From positions 47,218,521 through 47,282,520 of the forward strand of contig NC_088302.1 of assembly GCF_032854445.1 (NCBI RefSeq): a DNA stretch of 64,000 bases. Reading direction: 5' to 3'. The notes under the pieces are model-generated. The model saw nothing but the letters and a program-made list of their open reading frames with translations, did no database searches and was not told where the DNA came from. This document shows positions 37,901 through 49,611 of this stretch, in pieces. Made by a program: the position numbers and the translations under genes. The stretch's first letter is position 1, and each line of letters starts with the position of its first letter. This DNA comes from Liolophura sinensis. Lineage: Eukaryota; Mollusca; Polyplacophora; Chitonida; Chitonidae.

Positions 37901-40209
37901 GGGCTTCACTGTAACAGTTTAGACTAATCATTATAAATTAATGCAGAGACTGGGATGTTGAACACTCCTTTCAGAGGACTATTTGAAATCATAATCATCA
38001 CTGCTAATACTGGCTTAATCAATATTATATCCTACTTATCTGATAAAATAGAGTGTATTTCTGTGACAACAAGACTACAATAGCTTCAGTCCTGCCCCTT
38101 CCACAAACTTGTCACTATACTATGTTGTATGCTGACAACATATGGCCTTGCACCAGGGAAAGAATACTGACTTGGTACAGTTCTTCAGAACGCGGACACG
38201 TTTCACCATCTTGTTGATGAGCTGAACTTTTGTTCTCTTCACCGTTTTCCTCATTCCAACAACCTACAACAAACAGAAGATATATACACCTAGGTAAGCA
38301 ATAATTTCCAACCACCAATTTACTCCTGCTATGTCTACAAAATTTAATTGACAAATAGAAGGTCAGGTTATTAGAAAATTGAAGAAAGCCTCAAATCACA
38401 CCTTTATTCATTTATTTGTTTGTTGCTTTGCTCCAAATTCAAGAAGTTTCACTGAAATATAGAATGGCAGACATATTTATGGGTTGTTGTAAACATGCAA
38501 CTCTGATTCAAGTTATTGCTCGAAATTACATCAAATGTGTGGTAGGGTATTTTGCTCCGTTCTGCTCTGAGGAGTATTTTAGTCTGGTGCCTTGCTTAAA
38601 GCAAACTCTTTTGCGGTAGTTGGGCAGAAGAAAGTGTCTCTGGGATAAAATAAGAGCAGGAGAAAAATAACTCAGGCGAAAATGTCAGTGAGATTTGCGT
38701 TAGTGATAAGAGACATTTCTGGCTGCAGGCATTGTTTTTAGTAAAAGAGATTGTGCGAGAAATATGCTTCTTCAGCAGACTATTTGTATGACACATTGTC
38801 ATTCTGGTGGCTGTTTATCTAGAATCACAGTCACATATTTGCAATAATTTATGGGTAGTGGAAACCGAAGTGCCCAGGGTAAACCATTGACCTTTGGAAC
38901 CCTACTGACTGACCATATTGATGAAAGGGAAGTGGTCTTCAAGAAACATTAGACTGTGCAAAGAGTGTGTGACCTCACTTATTTTTCACCAAGTCCCCCA
39001 CAAACAGTGAGAGCAAGGGGATCAGGTGAGGGCTGTATTTATGCATGTATGCTCGGGGTTTAACGTCATATTTTTCAATCATGTGACAAGTCATTGGGTG
39101 TGTGTATGTATAATGACTTCTTGTTGCAAGGTGAGTCCATGTCACCAAATTGTTGCTGCCACTGAAGTATCATGCCGCAGACACAAGACATTAGGCCACC
39201 GAAGCAGTCTGGGTGGACGGTTAATCTTAGTCCATCTAGATGGACTCAGAGCACTATTTTTAAAGCCTGACAGTCATCATAACACCGAGTCCATCACCAC
39301 CTTTCATCTTCTTTCAACTTATCGCAGTCCAACTCGCTTCCTCTGTGCATTTCTATCCACACCAATGGAACTAACTCACTCGCTGCCTTGAAGTCATACT
39401 GACTGCTAGAACTTTGGCAGTACCGAGTCCCTCACCCCTAGAAAGCCATCTTAAGTGTCACTTTTTAAAATTCAACTGAGTTTTGGCACTAAAATCCTCG
39501 AGAAAACTATTATATTTCCATTAGTGTTTGCAAGAACGTCAATCTTTGTAATTCAAGCCAAAAAGGCATAAAACAGAACATCTATTTTTCATGCAGGTAA
39601 GTTTGGGTGCTGTCAGGGTCGACTTCATTGAAATCGGTTGGATGCAGATGTGCGGCGATTTGTTTGAGAGGTGGCGACGGACTCGGTGTTACGATGAATG
39701 TCAGAATATTAAAACAGCACCACAAGTCCATCTAGATAGACTAGGCTAAACTAGGCTAGCCAAAAGAATTAGACGTATGCCAGTGAGAATATGCAATGTT
39801 CATATTTAATTCAAAAGGCTAGTTGTATGCGTCAATGCAAATACCCTTGTTTCCTCACTGGTGTGCTTGGGTTTTTGCGTCATTTTTCCTCAGTGGTTAT
39901 CTTATTGCCCAATGTTTTGTTTTGTCGTCATTTAAAACTGCCAGAGCCGAAAATTTGATTCACTGATAACCGTCTGATAACATTCATCTTTTTTTTTCAA
40001 TTTTTTTATTTACGTCTTGTGTTTGAAAAAAGAGTGAAATAGAGTTTCGCATGACCCTTTGCCGTAAAGAAACTTGAAACCTGAAATCAAAGGACATCCA
40101 ACTTTGCACGATGTTGTTGTTGTAATGTAGGCACCTGGTTATTCAGAGCGATGTGGTCAATACTAGCTGGTACAGCTGTATCCAGTGTCCTCACAGCTGA
40201 CTCTCCCAT
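31999..40209 (-). CDS. SRFBP1: Serum response factor-binding protein 1 / BUD22 family, complete, 7 exons, 503 aa
   Basis: Exons in transcript order: 40209-40135, 38263-38172, 37627-37555, 36314-36243, 35616-34700, 33925-33771, 32126-31999 (1512 nt, all phases consistent). The family is nuclear/nucleolar; human SRFBP1 was described as an SRF-binding cofactor and yeast Bud22 works in small-subunit ribosome biogenesis. The N-terminal basic coiled region ([15 protein letters not shown], then [17 protein letters not shown] and [10 protein letters not shown]) and the C-terminal block [13 protein letters not shown]...FQGKKITF (from residue ~473) are the conserved ends. The single large exon 5 (305 codons) encodes a low-complexity, acidic and Lys/Ser-rich middle, typical of this family. 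Exon 6 is Arg/Gln-rich with an RGRGR stretch. The first exon is recognised only from an in-phase 25-codon ATG segment with a good donor, so the start is slightly less certain than the rest. Confidence 0.94.
32322..32467 (+). mobile_element. Family-1 SINE 3' fragment
   Basis: Body CAACCTGTGGACGGTCGTAA and TTTCCTCCCACCACAATGC, tail CAAATCAAATAAATAAATA. SRFBP1 intron 6. Confidence 0.8.
32705..33535. repeat. 32-bp minisatellite, ~26 copies, SRFBP1 intron 6
   Basis: The unit GAGATTCCCAATACATGTAC followed by ACAGAAAGAGAT repeats head to tail, with 30-bp variants and CACTGAAAG and CACAGCAAG subtypes. TACATGTA is palindromic. Since 32 is not divisible by 3, one unit uses all three frames in turn, and none of them has a stop on the minus strand. 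This creates overlapping frames of 200-280 codons ([19 protein letters not shown]-type). The array is between SRFBP1 exons 6 and 7 and is not coding. Confidence 0.95.
34406..34511 (+). mobile_element. Family-1 SINE 3' fragment
   Basis: GGTTTCCTCCCACCATAATG, then ATATAAGTGAAACAGTCTTG and an AAATAAA-rich tail. SRFBP1 intron 5. Confidence 0.8.
36002..36163 (-). mobile_element. Family-1 SINE, 5'-truncated, with 15-bp target-site duplication
   Basis: ACCCAAGACAGGTAA (35987-36001) and ACCCAAAACAGGTAA (36164-36178) bracket tail and body. One mismatch. SRFBP1 intron 4. Confidence 0.9.
36432..36695 (-). mobile_element. Family-1 SINE, full length, perfect 12-bp target-site duplication
   Basis: Best type copy, 264 bp. 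Flanks TCAGATAATATT at 36420-36431 and 36696-36707 are identical. As complement it starts GGGGACCTCCATGGCTCAAT, with A-box TGGCTCAATTGG and B-box-like GTGAGTTCAAGGCC, then the conserved body and a TTTATT-type tail. SRFBP1 intron 3. Confidence 0.93.
38403..38450 (-). mobile_element. SINE tail fragment, degenerate
   Basis: TTATTCATTTATTTGTTTGT then CCAAATTCAAGAAGTTTCAC resembles a family-1/3 tail; short and decayed. SRFBP1 intron 1. Confidence 0.35.
38850..38990 (-). mobile_element. Family-3 SINE-like fragment
   Basis: AAACCATTGACCTTTGGAAC, CATATTGATGAAAGGGAAG and ATTAGACTGTGCAAAGAG align with the copies at 25899 and 30220. SRFBP1 intron 1. Confidence 0.5.
39226..39745. mobile_element. MITE-like element with ~76-bp imperfect terminal inverted repeats
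   Basis: Arm 39226-39301 (CTTAGTCCATCTAGATGGAC ... ACACCGAGTCCATCACCACC) is complementary to 39670-39745 at roughly 80% by eye. The shared core TAACACCGAGTCC is exact. The 520-bp span has no transposase. Ends and target duplication are not certain. SRFBP1 intron 1. Confidence 0.6.
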
Positions 40210-43200
40210 TGTTAAAAAAATCCTCAGAGCAAGACAGCGTTAATGTATCCGTGATTTTTCTGAAATGATATTTTTTCAACACAACAGTCACGTTTCTTCT
40301 TGGTCAGCCATTCTACAAGCGGTTGTTACTAAAATTGAAATCCGGCTAGACGGACTCTGTTTGATGGCAGTGGTCAGATAGATGTTTCTTGTGATCAAAG
40401 ACAAACTAATCAAAACCACATTTTACCAATTTTATTTATTGTGGAAAACACACCAAACCAAGGTTATTGAAAAGAAATTGAAACAAATCAATTTTATTGG
40501 TGAAAAATATTAAGTCATAATTAATAATATTCAATTAGACAATATTGCACTCTATGTCAATCATTAGATAACAAATCTACCAGTATCACATTCACCAAAA
40601 TTCCAATCTTACTCCACACTTATTGCATGCTTATTTTATGCGAACAATGCCTCGGCCTGTTAGATGCATGGATGATACAACCATTCGGCTTAGTGTTTCC
40701 AAGAGCTACTCAGTGCAACATATACTGGTATCATAACACCACAATGAGCTATATGCAAGCCACATGCAAGCAAGCATTTAACTGATACATTTAACTGGAT
40801 TTGCTTTCTAAAGTACCTTAGAGAGCAATCCCAAAGTAAACAGTTTTGTTGTCAGTTGCCATGTTCAATACACCATATACGTATGTGACTGGGGGGTGGG
40901 GAGGGGGGGGCATGATAAGTTGACGGGGTGGGTGAGAGGGATAAAATTTCAGTGGGGGAGCTAAGCTCTGCCTCAAATAATGATTTTTCTATGCATCAAA
41001 TGACTTTGGCTAAGTGGTTTAAAATTCTTAATAAAAAAAGGGCGGCATGCAGTTTACCCTGGATTTATCACATTTTTTTCACCAGAAATCACCTAAATTG
41101 TGTCTCCAGCAATATAAGTGTCGAGAGCTTACGGGGCCTCAGCCCCTCGACCCTTGCCGGGTGGGTTGGAATACTACAGTCACTGCCTCAGCACTCCCAC
41201 CCCCACCCCAACCCCAAAAGTTTATAACTGTCCGCTGCTCCTGATATACTAGGCTTACAATTCTTAGCACAATTCAAGGACACATAGCATGATTCAAGCA
41301 AGCTATCAAACCTTATAATATGTTTGTTTTGTGACAACAACTATGTCTATACATACAGATGGATGTGAAATTATCTGGTGCTGCAATTTGATTATATCCA
41401 TTTTGCCAACACACAAATTTCAATATGGTATCCATAATGCTATGCTGGAACATGAGGCCTACAAAGGTCTATGTACACTCTGACTCTAGAATATACATGA
41501 ATCTACAGAGTCCCTTCAAGAAGGAGTGAATTTATATGAGCAAAAACTGAGCAATAAAATTAAAAAATCTATTAAGCAACCATATTTTAGCACTGCAAGG
41601 ATGACAAATTGAGCCAAATTGATGAAGTTAAACTGTAGCTAACAGAGGCAGGACATAAAGCCATAAAATTTTACTCAAAGTAACAACTTGAAATGTTATT
41701 TAACATTTCTTCATGTACTTGTAGTATACACACTAACATATACAAACATACACACAGGAAAACTGTGTGCACACAGGAGACAACACATGTACATGCATGT
41801 CTCTAATCGCATTTATAATTCTGAAGTTAAGGAGAAATCTGATAATAATACTTACATATTCAAACCAGTTTGAAATTACTTGATTTGCATGTGTACATTA
41901 GATAATTTCTTTCTTGAGTCTAGGCTCATTGTATTTATTTATTTAATTTCTAAATTAATCCCACACATAATCCAAGCAGATGTTTTTTACAAGATGATAC
42001 ATTTTTGAGTATGACATTAAAAAACTTCTGACAATAAAAAAAATGACCAAATGAGTGATTGGACCATACCATATTAAACATTCCACTGAGTCAGCACTGG
42101 TCAAGTTCATCTTGGAAAAAAAAAATAAATAAAATAAAAAAACACGGTGTTCCAAGGAAGAAACGAAGAACTTTACTGGGTGCATGACAAACTCTTTACC
42201 ACTTAGCCACCAAGAGCCTGATTTCAATTTATATAAAATTGATAATAATAATCCCAAATTTTTAGAGTTATACTCCCATTATACCATTCATATTAGGTTT
42301 ATGACTTCAGTTCAACAATTAACCTAATTAATTTTTATCAACGTGTCGTAACGCACATTTTAATTGACGCATTCTTAAACAACCTTTTGAGGACTGGCAT
42401 CCTCAAGCAAACATAGGTTTGCCTTTCACACAAATTTGCTACAGATCATAAAATGATCTAATGACTCTAATGATCTAGTGAAAAAAGTACAATGTTAGAA
42501 TACAGAAGAGAGGAATTCTATACAAAAGGTATTCATATAAATGCTAGCACATATAAAATCAACTTTTACATTTAATAAATAAAAATATAAGAAAACAATT
42601 CAGCACACACTTCACACAAGGAATACAAAACCATACAATTAACACCATATCCTTAATATCAGAATCTGAATGGAATCTGATTTATCTGACTTCAAAGGAA
42701 TTTGCATTATGGTCACGACAGTGGGAGCAAACAAATGGATTCTGAACGGTTTCTGTATGAAATGGGAAATATTAAACTTCTACCAAAGTCATACATGAAT
42801 ACATTATGTTTGCAACCAGTATCTGATTTAACGTACAGCGAAGTGAAAATGTGGAACAAGATATCTATTTAAAGCAAAAGTCACATGTTCAGGTCTATTT
42901 GAAATTCCAAGACATTTTGTCGTAAATCCAGAAGTGCAAGCAACATTGGCTGGAATATGTAGGTCTCTTAACTAGTTTTCAAATTTATTATGTGAAAATT
43001 TTGGCTAAATAAATGTTTTTTGCAATGTATGTTGATGAATTAAAATTGAAGGTTGAAATTTGACTATTCTGCAACTCGATCAAGACAAAGCACATCAAAT
43101 ATCTAACTTCCAATAATACTCCATCTATACTTGTACATGATAGACCAGACATGTTTCAATTCAGTTTTCAATTCTTGTTTTACAGATATTGTATCTTCTT

Positions 43201-43338
43201 TTCTATCTGCAATAAAGTATTTTGTAACATATACAATCTACAGAGTTAAAGTACATGTACAATGTACAAGTAACAGCCATTAACAACTTTCTAAGTTAAT
43301 GTTTACTTCTGCATACCCTTATCTAAAGAAATGGTAGA
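40210..43338. other. Spacer: SRFBP1 5' flank and SLC25A46 3' UTR
   Basis: No gene recognised. A minus-strand AATAAA at 42984-42989 would give SLC25A46 a ~350-nt 3' UTR. G-rich (about 40889-40950) and C-rich (about 41191-41216) tracts are described under findings. The rest is AT-rich. Confidence 0.4.
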
Positions 43339-46300
43339 TTATCTTCGTCTCTGTTGAATTGGTGGTGGGTTGTTGTCCTGTGACAATTGCTCAAAGAGAA
43401 ATTTGACAGTCCTCAGAATTGTTGCGTGGATGCAATACTGTAGAAGGAGGGCCCCGAAACCTTTATACAACCCAGTGAGTCCTTCATCTTTTATGATGCA
43501 CATGAAGCAGTCTAGGGGTCCCTCGTAACGGGTGTGGATGGGCAGCACCCCTAGCCCTGAGTCCATGTTGTCTAAGATGGTCCTGGTACCTTGTATAAAC
43601 AGCCGGTGCATCACAGTCTCCAAGGGGTACAGCATAACATCAGCCAAAAAGTTGCCCGTGAACGCGGCCAGCAGCTCTGGGAAGTACTTGTCATACATAC
43701 TGCGGGATGGAATGCGCGATGCCTCTGCCAAATGTTCCTGAGAGGACTGAAATTTAAATGGAAACAAGACGTTGCCATAATTTATCTCTGCTTCAATCTG
43801 TCAACCTTTCTGTGATGTACACATATAATACTATCATTTTGACAAGGATACTACATGTACTGTAAAAACAGATAAAAACAGTTGAATCTTGCATTATGCA
43901 TGTGGAATTAACTCATAACTCTCTCATGTCATAAAATATTGGTGAAATTCTTATAATTCTAAGAGTTAAATCATATATAGTGATTACTTCTGATAAGTTT
44001 GCACTTACAAGAGAAGCATTAACCTCTGAAAGAAAATCAATCCCATTGGACCAGTTCACCTGTATGTATATGGAGAAGGGAAATAAACAATAAACAACAA
44101 GGAAAACTCATTCAACATTAACCTTTGGTGAACACAATAAACCTAGCCCACCTGTCTTTCTCGCTGTTCTACTTTCACTGCCGACATCACTGTGTACTGA
44201 GCTATTGAGGAGATAACATAATGGGACAGTTTATATCCCAAGACAGGGAGGATCAGCTTATAAACTGGTAGCAGTCTGGTGGATTGAGGTAAACCCCATC
44301 CCATCACCCTGGTCACCCCTTCTTTTAAACAGTCAAACACCCCAGGCCTTTCACTTGCTATATCACTCTGGAATGAAAACAAGAGAAAAAAGTGTCCATG
44401 CATTGGGAGAGAGGAACATACCTTGGGTATTTGTCTCAGGGTTAGACAATATTAATCTTTTAGCACATAAGATTACAAATACTAAACTTTCAAAGAGTAC
44501 AAAAAAACACACCTGAGTTCTGAACTGAAAATCAACCTCCAAAAATGAATGATTAAATAGCACAGTATGTAGTTACAAATTGAATAATATGAGAAAAATG
44601 GCAATATCTTGGCTTAGAAAAACATCTACTTACTTGAACAGTCTCTACAAAACTGGATGCATAGAAGGGGGTTGTTAGAGTGTGAGCCATGCTGAAAATC
44701 GCAAAAAATTAACAAATATCAAAAGTACAGAATAGATCAGAGATAAAGACATAACTGCTTAGTGTTCATGTATTATTTATCAAACAAGCGATTTTCAAAC
44801 CATTTAAAACTGATAATATGCTTTAAATGAAATAGAACACACAAAACAAGTTGGGCGTGAGACTAGTTGTACACTGTATCACACTAGTGATATTTTCAGT
44901 TCCATACATCAAGCTATACATAGGGAGAAGAAAACATGGGAACTATTAGTATGAATCTGAACACTCCAGTCATATATCATACACCCACACATTGCTAAAA
45001 CAAAAATAGGTTATCTCCCCTTGTCTCACACCCACTAGGCAAATGCAAACATGGAGTTAGCATCATGATGAAGTAATACTAGTAATTGTTGTATCTGCTC
45101 TTTACAAGTGCCCAACACCAGATGTATTGGGCATTCACAAATGTTTGCTGTAATATTCATACATAATATCAAATGTCTGTATGTGAATAAATTCATACAT
45201 ATTTGAAATAAAAGAGGAGGTAAATTATGCAGAACACAAACTGGTTTCTGGCATCTACCAGTTGCAAGAAAACATGTTCATACCATTTTAAAACAAAGTG
45301 TTGTCCTATTTTCTTCAATGAACTGTGCCTGGTGACCTCCCTGAAACATAAAAAAATTCAAATCTCTCATTTTCACATGTAAAATTAAATTATAACCGGA
45401 AATTCATCATATTCTGTTCAGTCACTTACATAAGTGTAAATGTGCATTTTCTTATTTGAGTTTCTAACACTATGAGAATGATGTAACCCAATACTGATAG
45501 GACTATTTAACTTCCAGCTGGTGAAATTATCTTGGGAATATCTAGTTTTTTCTAATATTTGCTTTGGGAAAGGTGTAATCTGATATTTTTTACTTACTCA
45601 TACTTACTTTGGGAATGGTGTAATTTCACTGATGATTGTCTCACTAACTAGGAAGATGCCACGAGCAGCAAATGTGCTCCCAATACCCTTCCATAATGAG
45701 GTCAGTCCCTAAATTAACGTAAGAAATTTCATCAAAATGAGGACTAACTATGGAATGTTGAATGACATGTATTCAAAAGTTCAATCTCTACACTGCCAAT
45801 TATGCACATGTAATAGATTCTAACCCAGCCCTAGGTATTCTGTAGTTTTGTTTATTTGCTTGCTTCTTTTTGGTTTAAGAATTACCTTCAAATTGATTTC
45901 AGTGCTATCAAAATGTTTCTCTGTCATGCACTGTAAGTCAATCTCAATTCTGACATACCGACATTTATAAAGTTGCCTCAATGGAATGCTATATTTCGAA
46001 CCCAAGATGTGACACCCCAAAGAGACAAATGATACTGATATCAGGATGTCTATTACTTGGCCTGTCAACAGATGCTAAATGCCAAGAGATGAACTTGTCA
46101 AGATTGAAGATTTTAATATCTATCACATGGCTAGACCTGTGGTCGATTCATACAGCAGTTTTTGAGTCAAAATTTTAAAGATGTTTAATTGGTGACAGAT
46201 TTGGGTTTCCAGTTTTATAAGCATTCATGTTGAATTTCAAATAATTATGACATAACTACAAACTGGCTTTGTGGGATTGGCCTCCTGGTCACTGAATCTG

Positions 46301-49300
46301 AGCCATGCAGATTATCATGCAACAGTGGCCATCCAGTTCATTTGTATTAAAGTGAAAGACAGCACCTGCGTAATGTTTATGTCCACTGAAAGACTACCAT
46401 TCAAAGTATCTTAAACCTGCAATAAGTATTTTTAAAATTTTTTTCAACCCAGTAAAACCCAGTCATTTACAGTTTAAGTAGCCTGTATAGATGCACGGCC
46501 AAGGTATTCCTGGTTCAGGTCCTAGCCTCCGGAGGGGTTGTGCTGGTGATTTTGATCCCTATTAAATGTTTACAAAATTACAATAGGATTGTTATACACT
46601 TAGATTCATGCTCAATTCTGAAACAAATGGAAATAAATCTAAGCAACACTGAGGCTGATCTAAGCATCGACTGTTGCTGAGCTTTATGCTTCAGTTTTGT
46701 AAGTGCTGGCTTCTAAGATGAGAGCTGTGCTCTCCTAATTATCGCGAATGTCAGAGAAAGCACCTCAGCTTGAACATGGCGTTTCAATAAGTTTACTGTA
46801 TTTTATAAAAGAAAACAGGAAAAAATCATCCCATGTATGTGAGAAAGATAAAGGAGCAAAATTTAAATTCTTCAATTCTAACAAATTTAGAGAAAAAAAA
46901 AATTACATCATAAAAATTAATTAATTTTCAGCACTGTCAGGTGAGATGCCATCTTCTCCTTCCCATAAACCTTTGGCATCCCAAATGAATTTTTCACTGA
47001 TTGATATTTGTTATTTAGACACTGACGACTTAAGGCTAAAATGAACGACAAAAATGGTATTGTATACTACATACTGAAGATGCCTGCCTTGATTCACACC
47101 AGCCATTTGTGCAGTATTGTCATTTTGCTCTACATGTTATTTGGTGAAATCTCATTAAAATAATAAAGTATGATACTTTTTAGACAGCTTGAGAATCTTA
47201 CTTTCGACTGAAATATTTTACAGCCAGGTGCTGTCTTGTCCTTTAACATTCCCCTCATATTAATGGACTGTCTTACAGTGAGATATGAACAGAAACATAT
47301 TTCCCTGTTACCTGGGAACATAAAAGGTTCACAAGCAGAATGTAAGCATTTATTTCATACAGTCCCCCAACAAGTCAGAAATATGTAAGAGCACATGTTA
47401 ATAGCAAGGCTAACCTGATGTTTGCCGATGTTGAACACAACTGGGAATATTGTGAAAGGAGTGAGATGATACCAGCCTCCTTCTGACTTCACCTGTCAAA
47501 CAACACACTTCTATATATGTAACTGTAACTAATTTTTTTCAAAATATGTAGTTTATAACATTTTGTAAGATATATGTTACACACAATACATATTAAATCT
47601 AGCTCACCAGCCTAGGTATTTTCTTTGAACAGGCAGACAGCTGTTGAGTGCTCTATACACTACAGTGCATGCAGACGGAAAGCTGTCATTAGTAGGCTCA
47701 GGCCAGGTAAAAAAGTGTTTGTCATAAGTTTCCGTCATATTTCATGTTGATTCAATGAGTCATGTGGCTTTGATTACAATGTTTAAGATCAAAAGAATTG
47801 TGCCTAAGTATCTTGGAGATGTATATCTATATGTTAGATATAGATCTATATGTTAGAATGATTCAACTGGGCAGAGGTCATGCACATCTTGACAATGACA
47901 TATACTCCCAAGTACCTTTAATTAATAACAACAACTTTATTTGAATGAATGAACAAATTTATTTATTGATTGGTGGTTTACGCTGGACTAAAAAATATCT
48001 TATTCATACAACGGCAACCAGAATTATGGTGGGATGAACCTAACCGAGCTCGATGGAAACCCATGACCATCTGCAGGTTGCTGCAAGACCTTCCTACATA
48101 CTACCGAATGAATAAACAAATGACTACTGTTAAATACTACACTGAACTTTGTCTCATTAATTACATTGTTCAACAGTATAATTAAACTATGTTTTGATGA
48201 GTCTGTTTTCAGCCATGTATATTCTCTGACGACAAATGTACATACCTGGCATTGCCTCCTCAGTACTACGCAGGGGTGCGAAAGCACATACTCTGAGAAA
48301 ACACTGAAATAAAACAAAGAGCATTGCTGAATTTTATAAACAGAAGGGTGAGGCCAACCTAGTGCAACACTGTAAAAGTTTTACAGAAGTCATTATAGTT
48401 AGTATAATACTATGCAAATTTCAGTACTGTAAGTTAAATATGTACACATAATATGTGGTGGACCAAATCTAACTTAGTGGTAATCTAAATCTATATGAAT
48501 TCAGTCAGATATGATAGAATGTGTGCACAGTCCTACCTTGACAAACCTATTCCCAGCCCAACAAAATTTTTAAGCTGATCTGAAAGAGAACATTGTAATT
48601 TATTAAAACTTTGGAATTTGTGAAACAAAATTGTCAGAGGCAAGACAACATTCATGTTAATAGTGTTCAGGTAATTCTACAAAAGAATTAGCACAGTTGT
48701 AAACAATAAACATCATGGGAGGAGGCGGCAAGCATGTTTAAAGATTTTAATTAAGTTTTAAAGAATATATTGTCTGATGCCAGTTTTTAAACATGTTGAT
48801 TTCAAGGTATCAAAATTTCAAGGATTTTGAAAAGATCGTTGCATTTATTCCTTGTAATCACACATACTTTACTTAATAAGCTTTGGTTTTGGTTTGCCAA
48901 TTTTTTTTTCTTTGTGGCCTATGTCACCTATGCTAACCCTCCCACACTGAAGAAATGAAGTTACCAAATTGATTTGTGCTTCAGCCTATTTTAAGATGAC
49001 TCCATTATTTTCAGTAGTTTACTTAGGCCTGTTTATCCTCATTAAATGTTACACACTACCTGCACCATAACATGTCAGTAAAATTGAAATTTGTCGGTGA
49101 GAAGGGATGACAGTTACTTTTACACAGTTAATTCACTTCTTTTAGATTTCTCACTTGAGTAATTTAAGTTCAGTTCTAAAAGATAGGCCTGGGTGAACCA
49201 CAAATTTTGGAGAGTCCAGCATTAAGGCATCACTTTACTCAGTGACAGGTTAGCGGGACTGTCACTGACATATATCACATTTATTTCATCATTTTGTCTT

Positions 49301-49472
49301 CACCTATCTGTTCTTTCTTCCGACGCTGCTGAGGGTCGGTTGGTCGACTCTGTTGTTGTTGTAGCGGGTCAGCAGAGCTGCCATAATAGCTGGGGTCATG
49401 TTGTCTGTAGTATCGTCGATTTGGAGAGCTCTGCCCACGCGGTATTTCATCGTCCATCACCCGAGTCCCCAT
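43339..49472 (-). CDS. SLC25A46: Mitochondrial outer-membrane carrier-like protein SLC25A46, complete, 10 exons, 412 aa
   Basis: Exons in transcript order: 49472-49304, 48579-48537, 48303-48246, 47492-47415, 45708-45608, 45340-45284, 44691-44634, 44367-44152, 44059-44009, 43746-43339 (1239 nt, phases consistent). SLC25A46 is an Ugo1-like, non-transporting SLC25 relative of the outer mitochondrial membrane, involved in mitochondrial dynamics and lipid/MICOS contacts. Recognised blocks: HPCVVLRRQCQ (residues ~80-90), YHLTPFTIFPVVFNIGK, LWKGIGSTF, MPFY-like TTPFYASSFVETVQ, and YPLETVMHRLFIQGTRT near 317-333, where a carrier signature is retained in degenerate form. Then come YEGPLDC and GLYKGFGALLLQY. 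The N-terminal ~55 residues are Arg/Gln/Pro-rich and poorly conserved, as in vertebrate SLC25A46. The human protein is 418 aa. The chosen ATG is at 49472; the in-frame ATG at 49457 (GTRVMDDE) is an alternative. Confidence 0.95.
47959..48105 (-). mobile_element. Family-1 SINE, 5'-truncated, 16-bp target-site duplication
   Basis: GAATGAATGAACAAAT (47943-47958) and GAATGAATAAACAAAT (48106-48121) flank it, one mismatch. SLC25A46 intron 3. Confidence 0.88.
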
Positions 49473-49611
49473 CTGCAAGCGTGACAACGTATTCTCGGGG
49501 CTAAGATAAGTTTTGGCCTTAACGCTGCGACGATTTCACCCCTAAGCCCACCGAAAGACACTCTTTTGTACGCTGAGGGAAAAAAGGTACTTCTATTTAA
49601 CAGCTGGAAAA
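49473..49611. promoter_or_regulatory. Compact divergent promoter between SLC25A46 (minus) and ADAL (plus)
   Basis: Only 139 bp separate the two start codons, so both genes must begin transcription from this segment or its immediate flanks. It is richer in CpG than neighbouring introns and has no TATA box. The plus-strand end reads AAAATGGCGGC over the ADAL ATG, a match to the YY1 consensus AANATGGCGGC and close to the TISU short-leader initiation element. Co-regulation is inferred. Confidence 0.7.
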
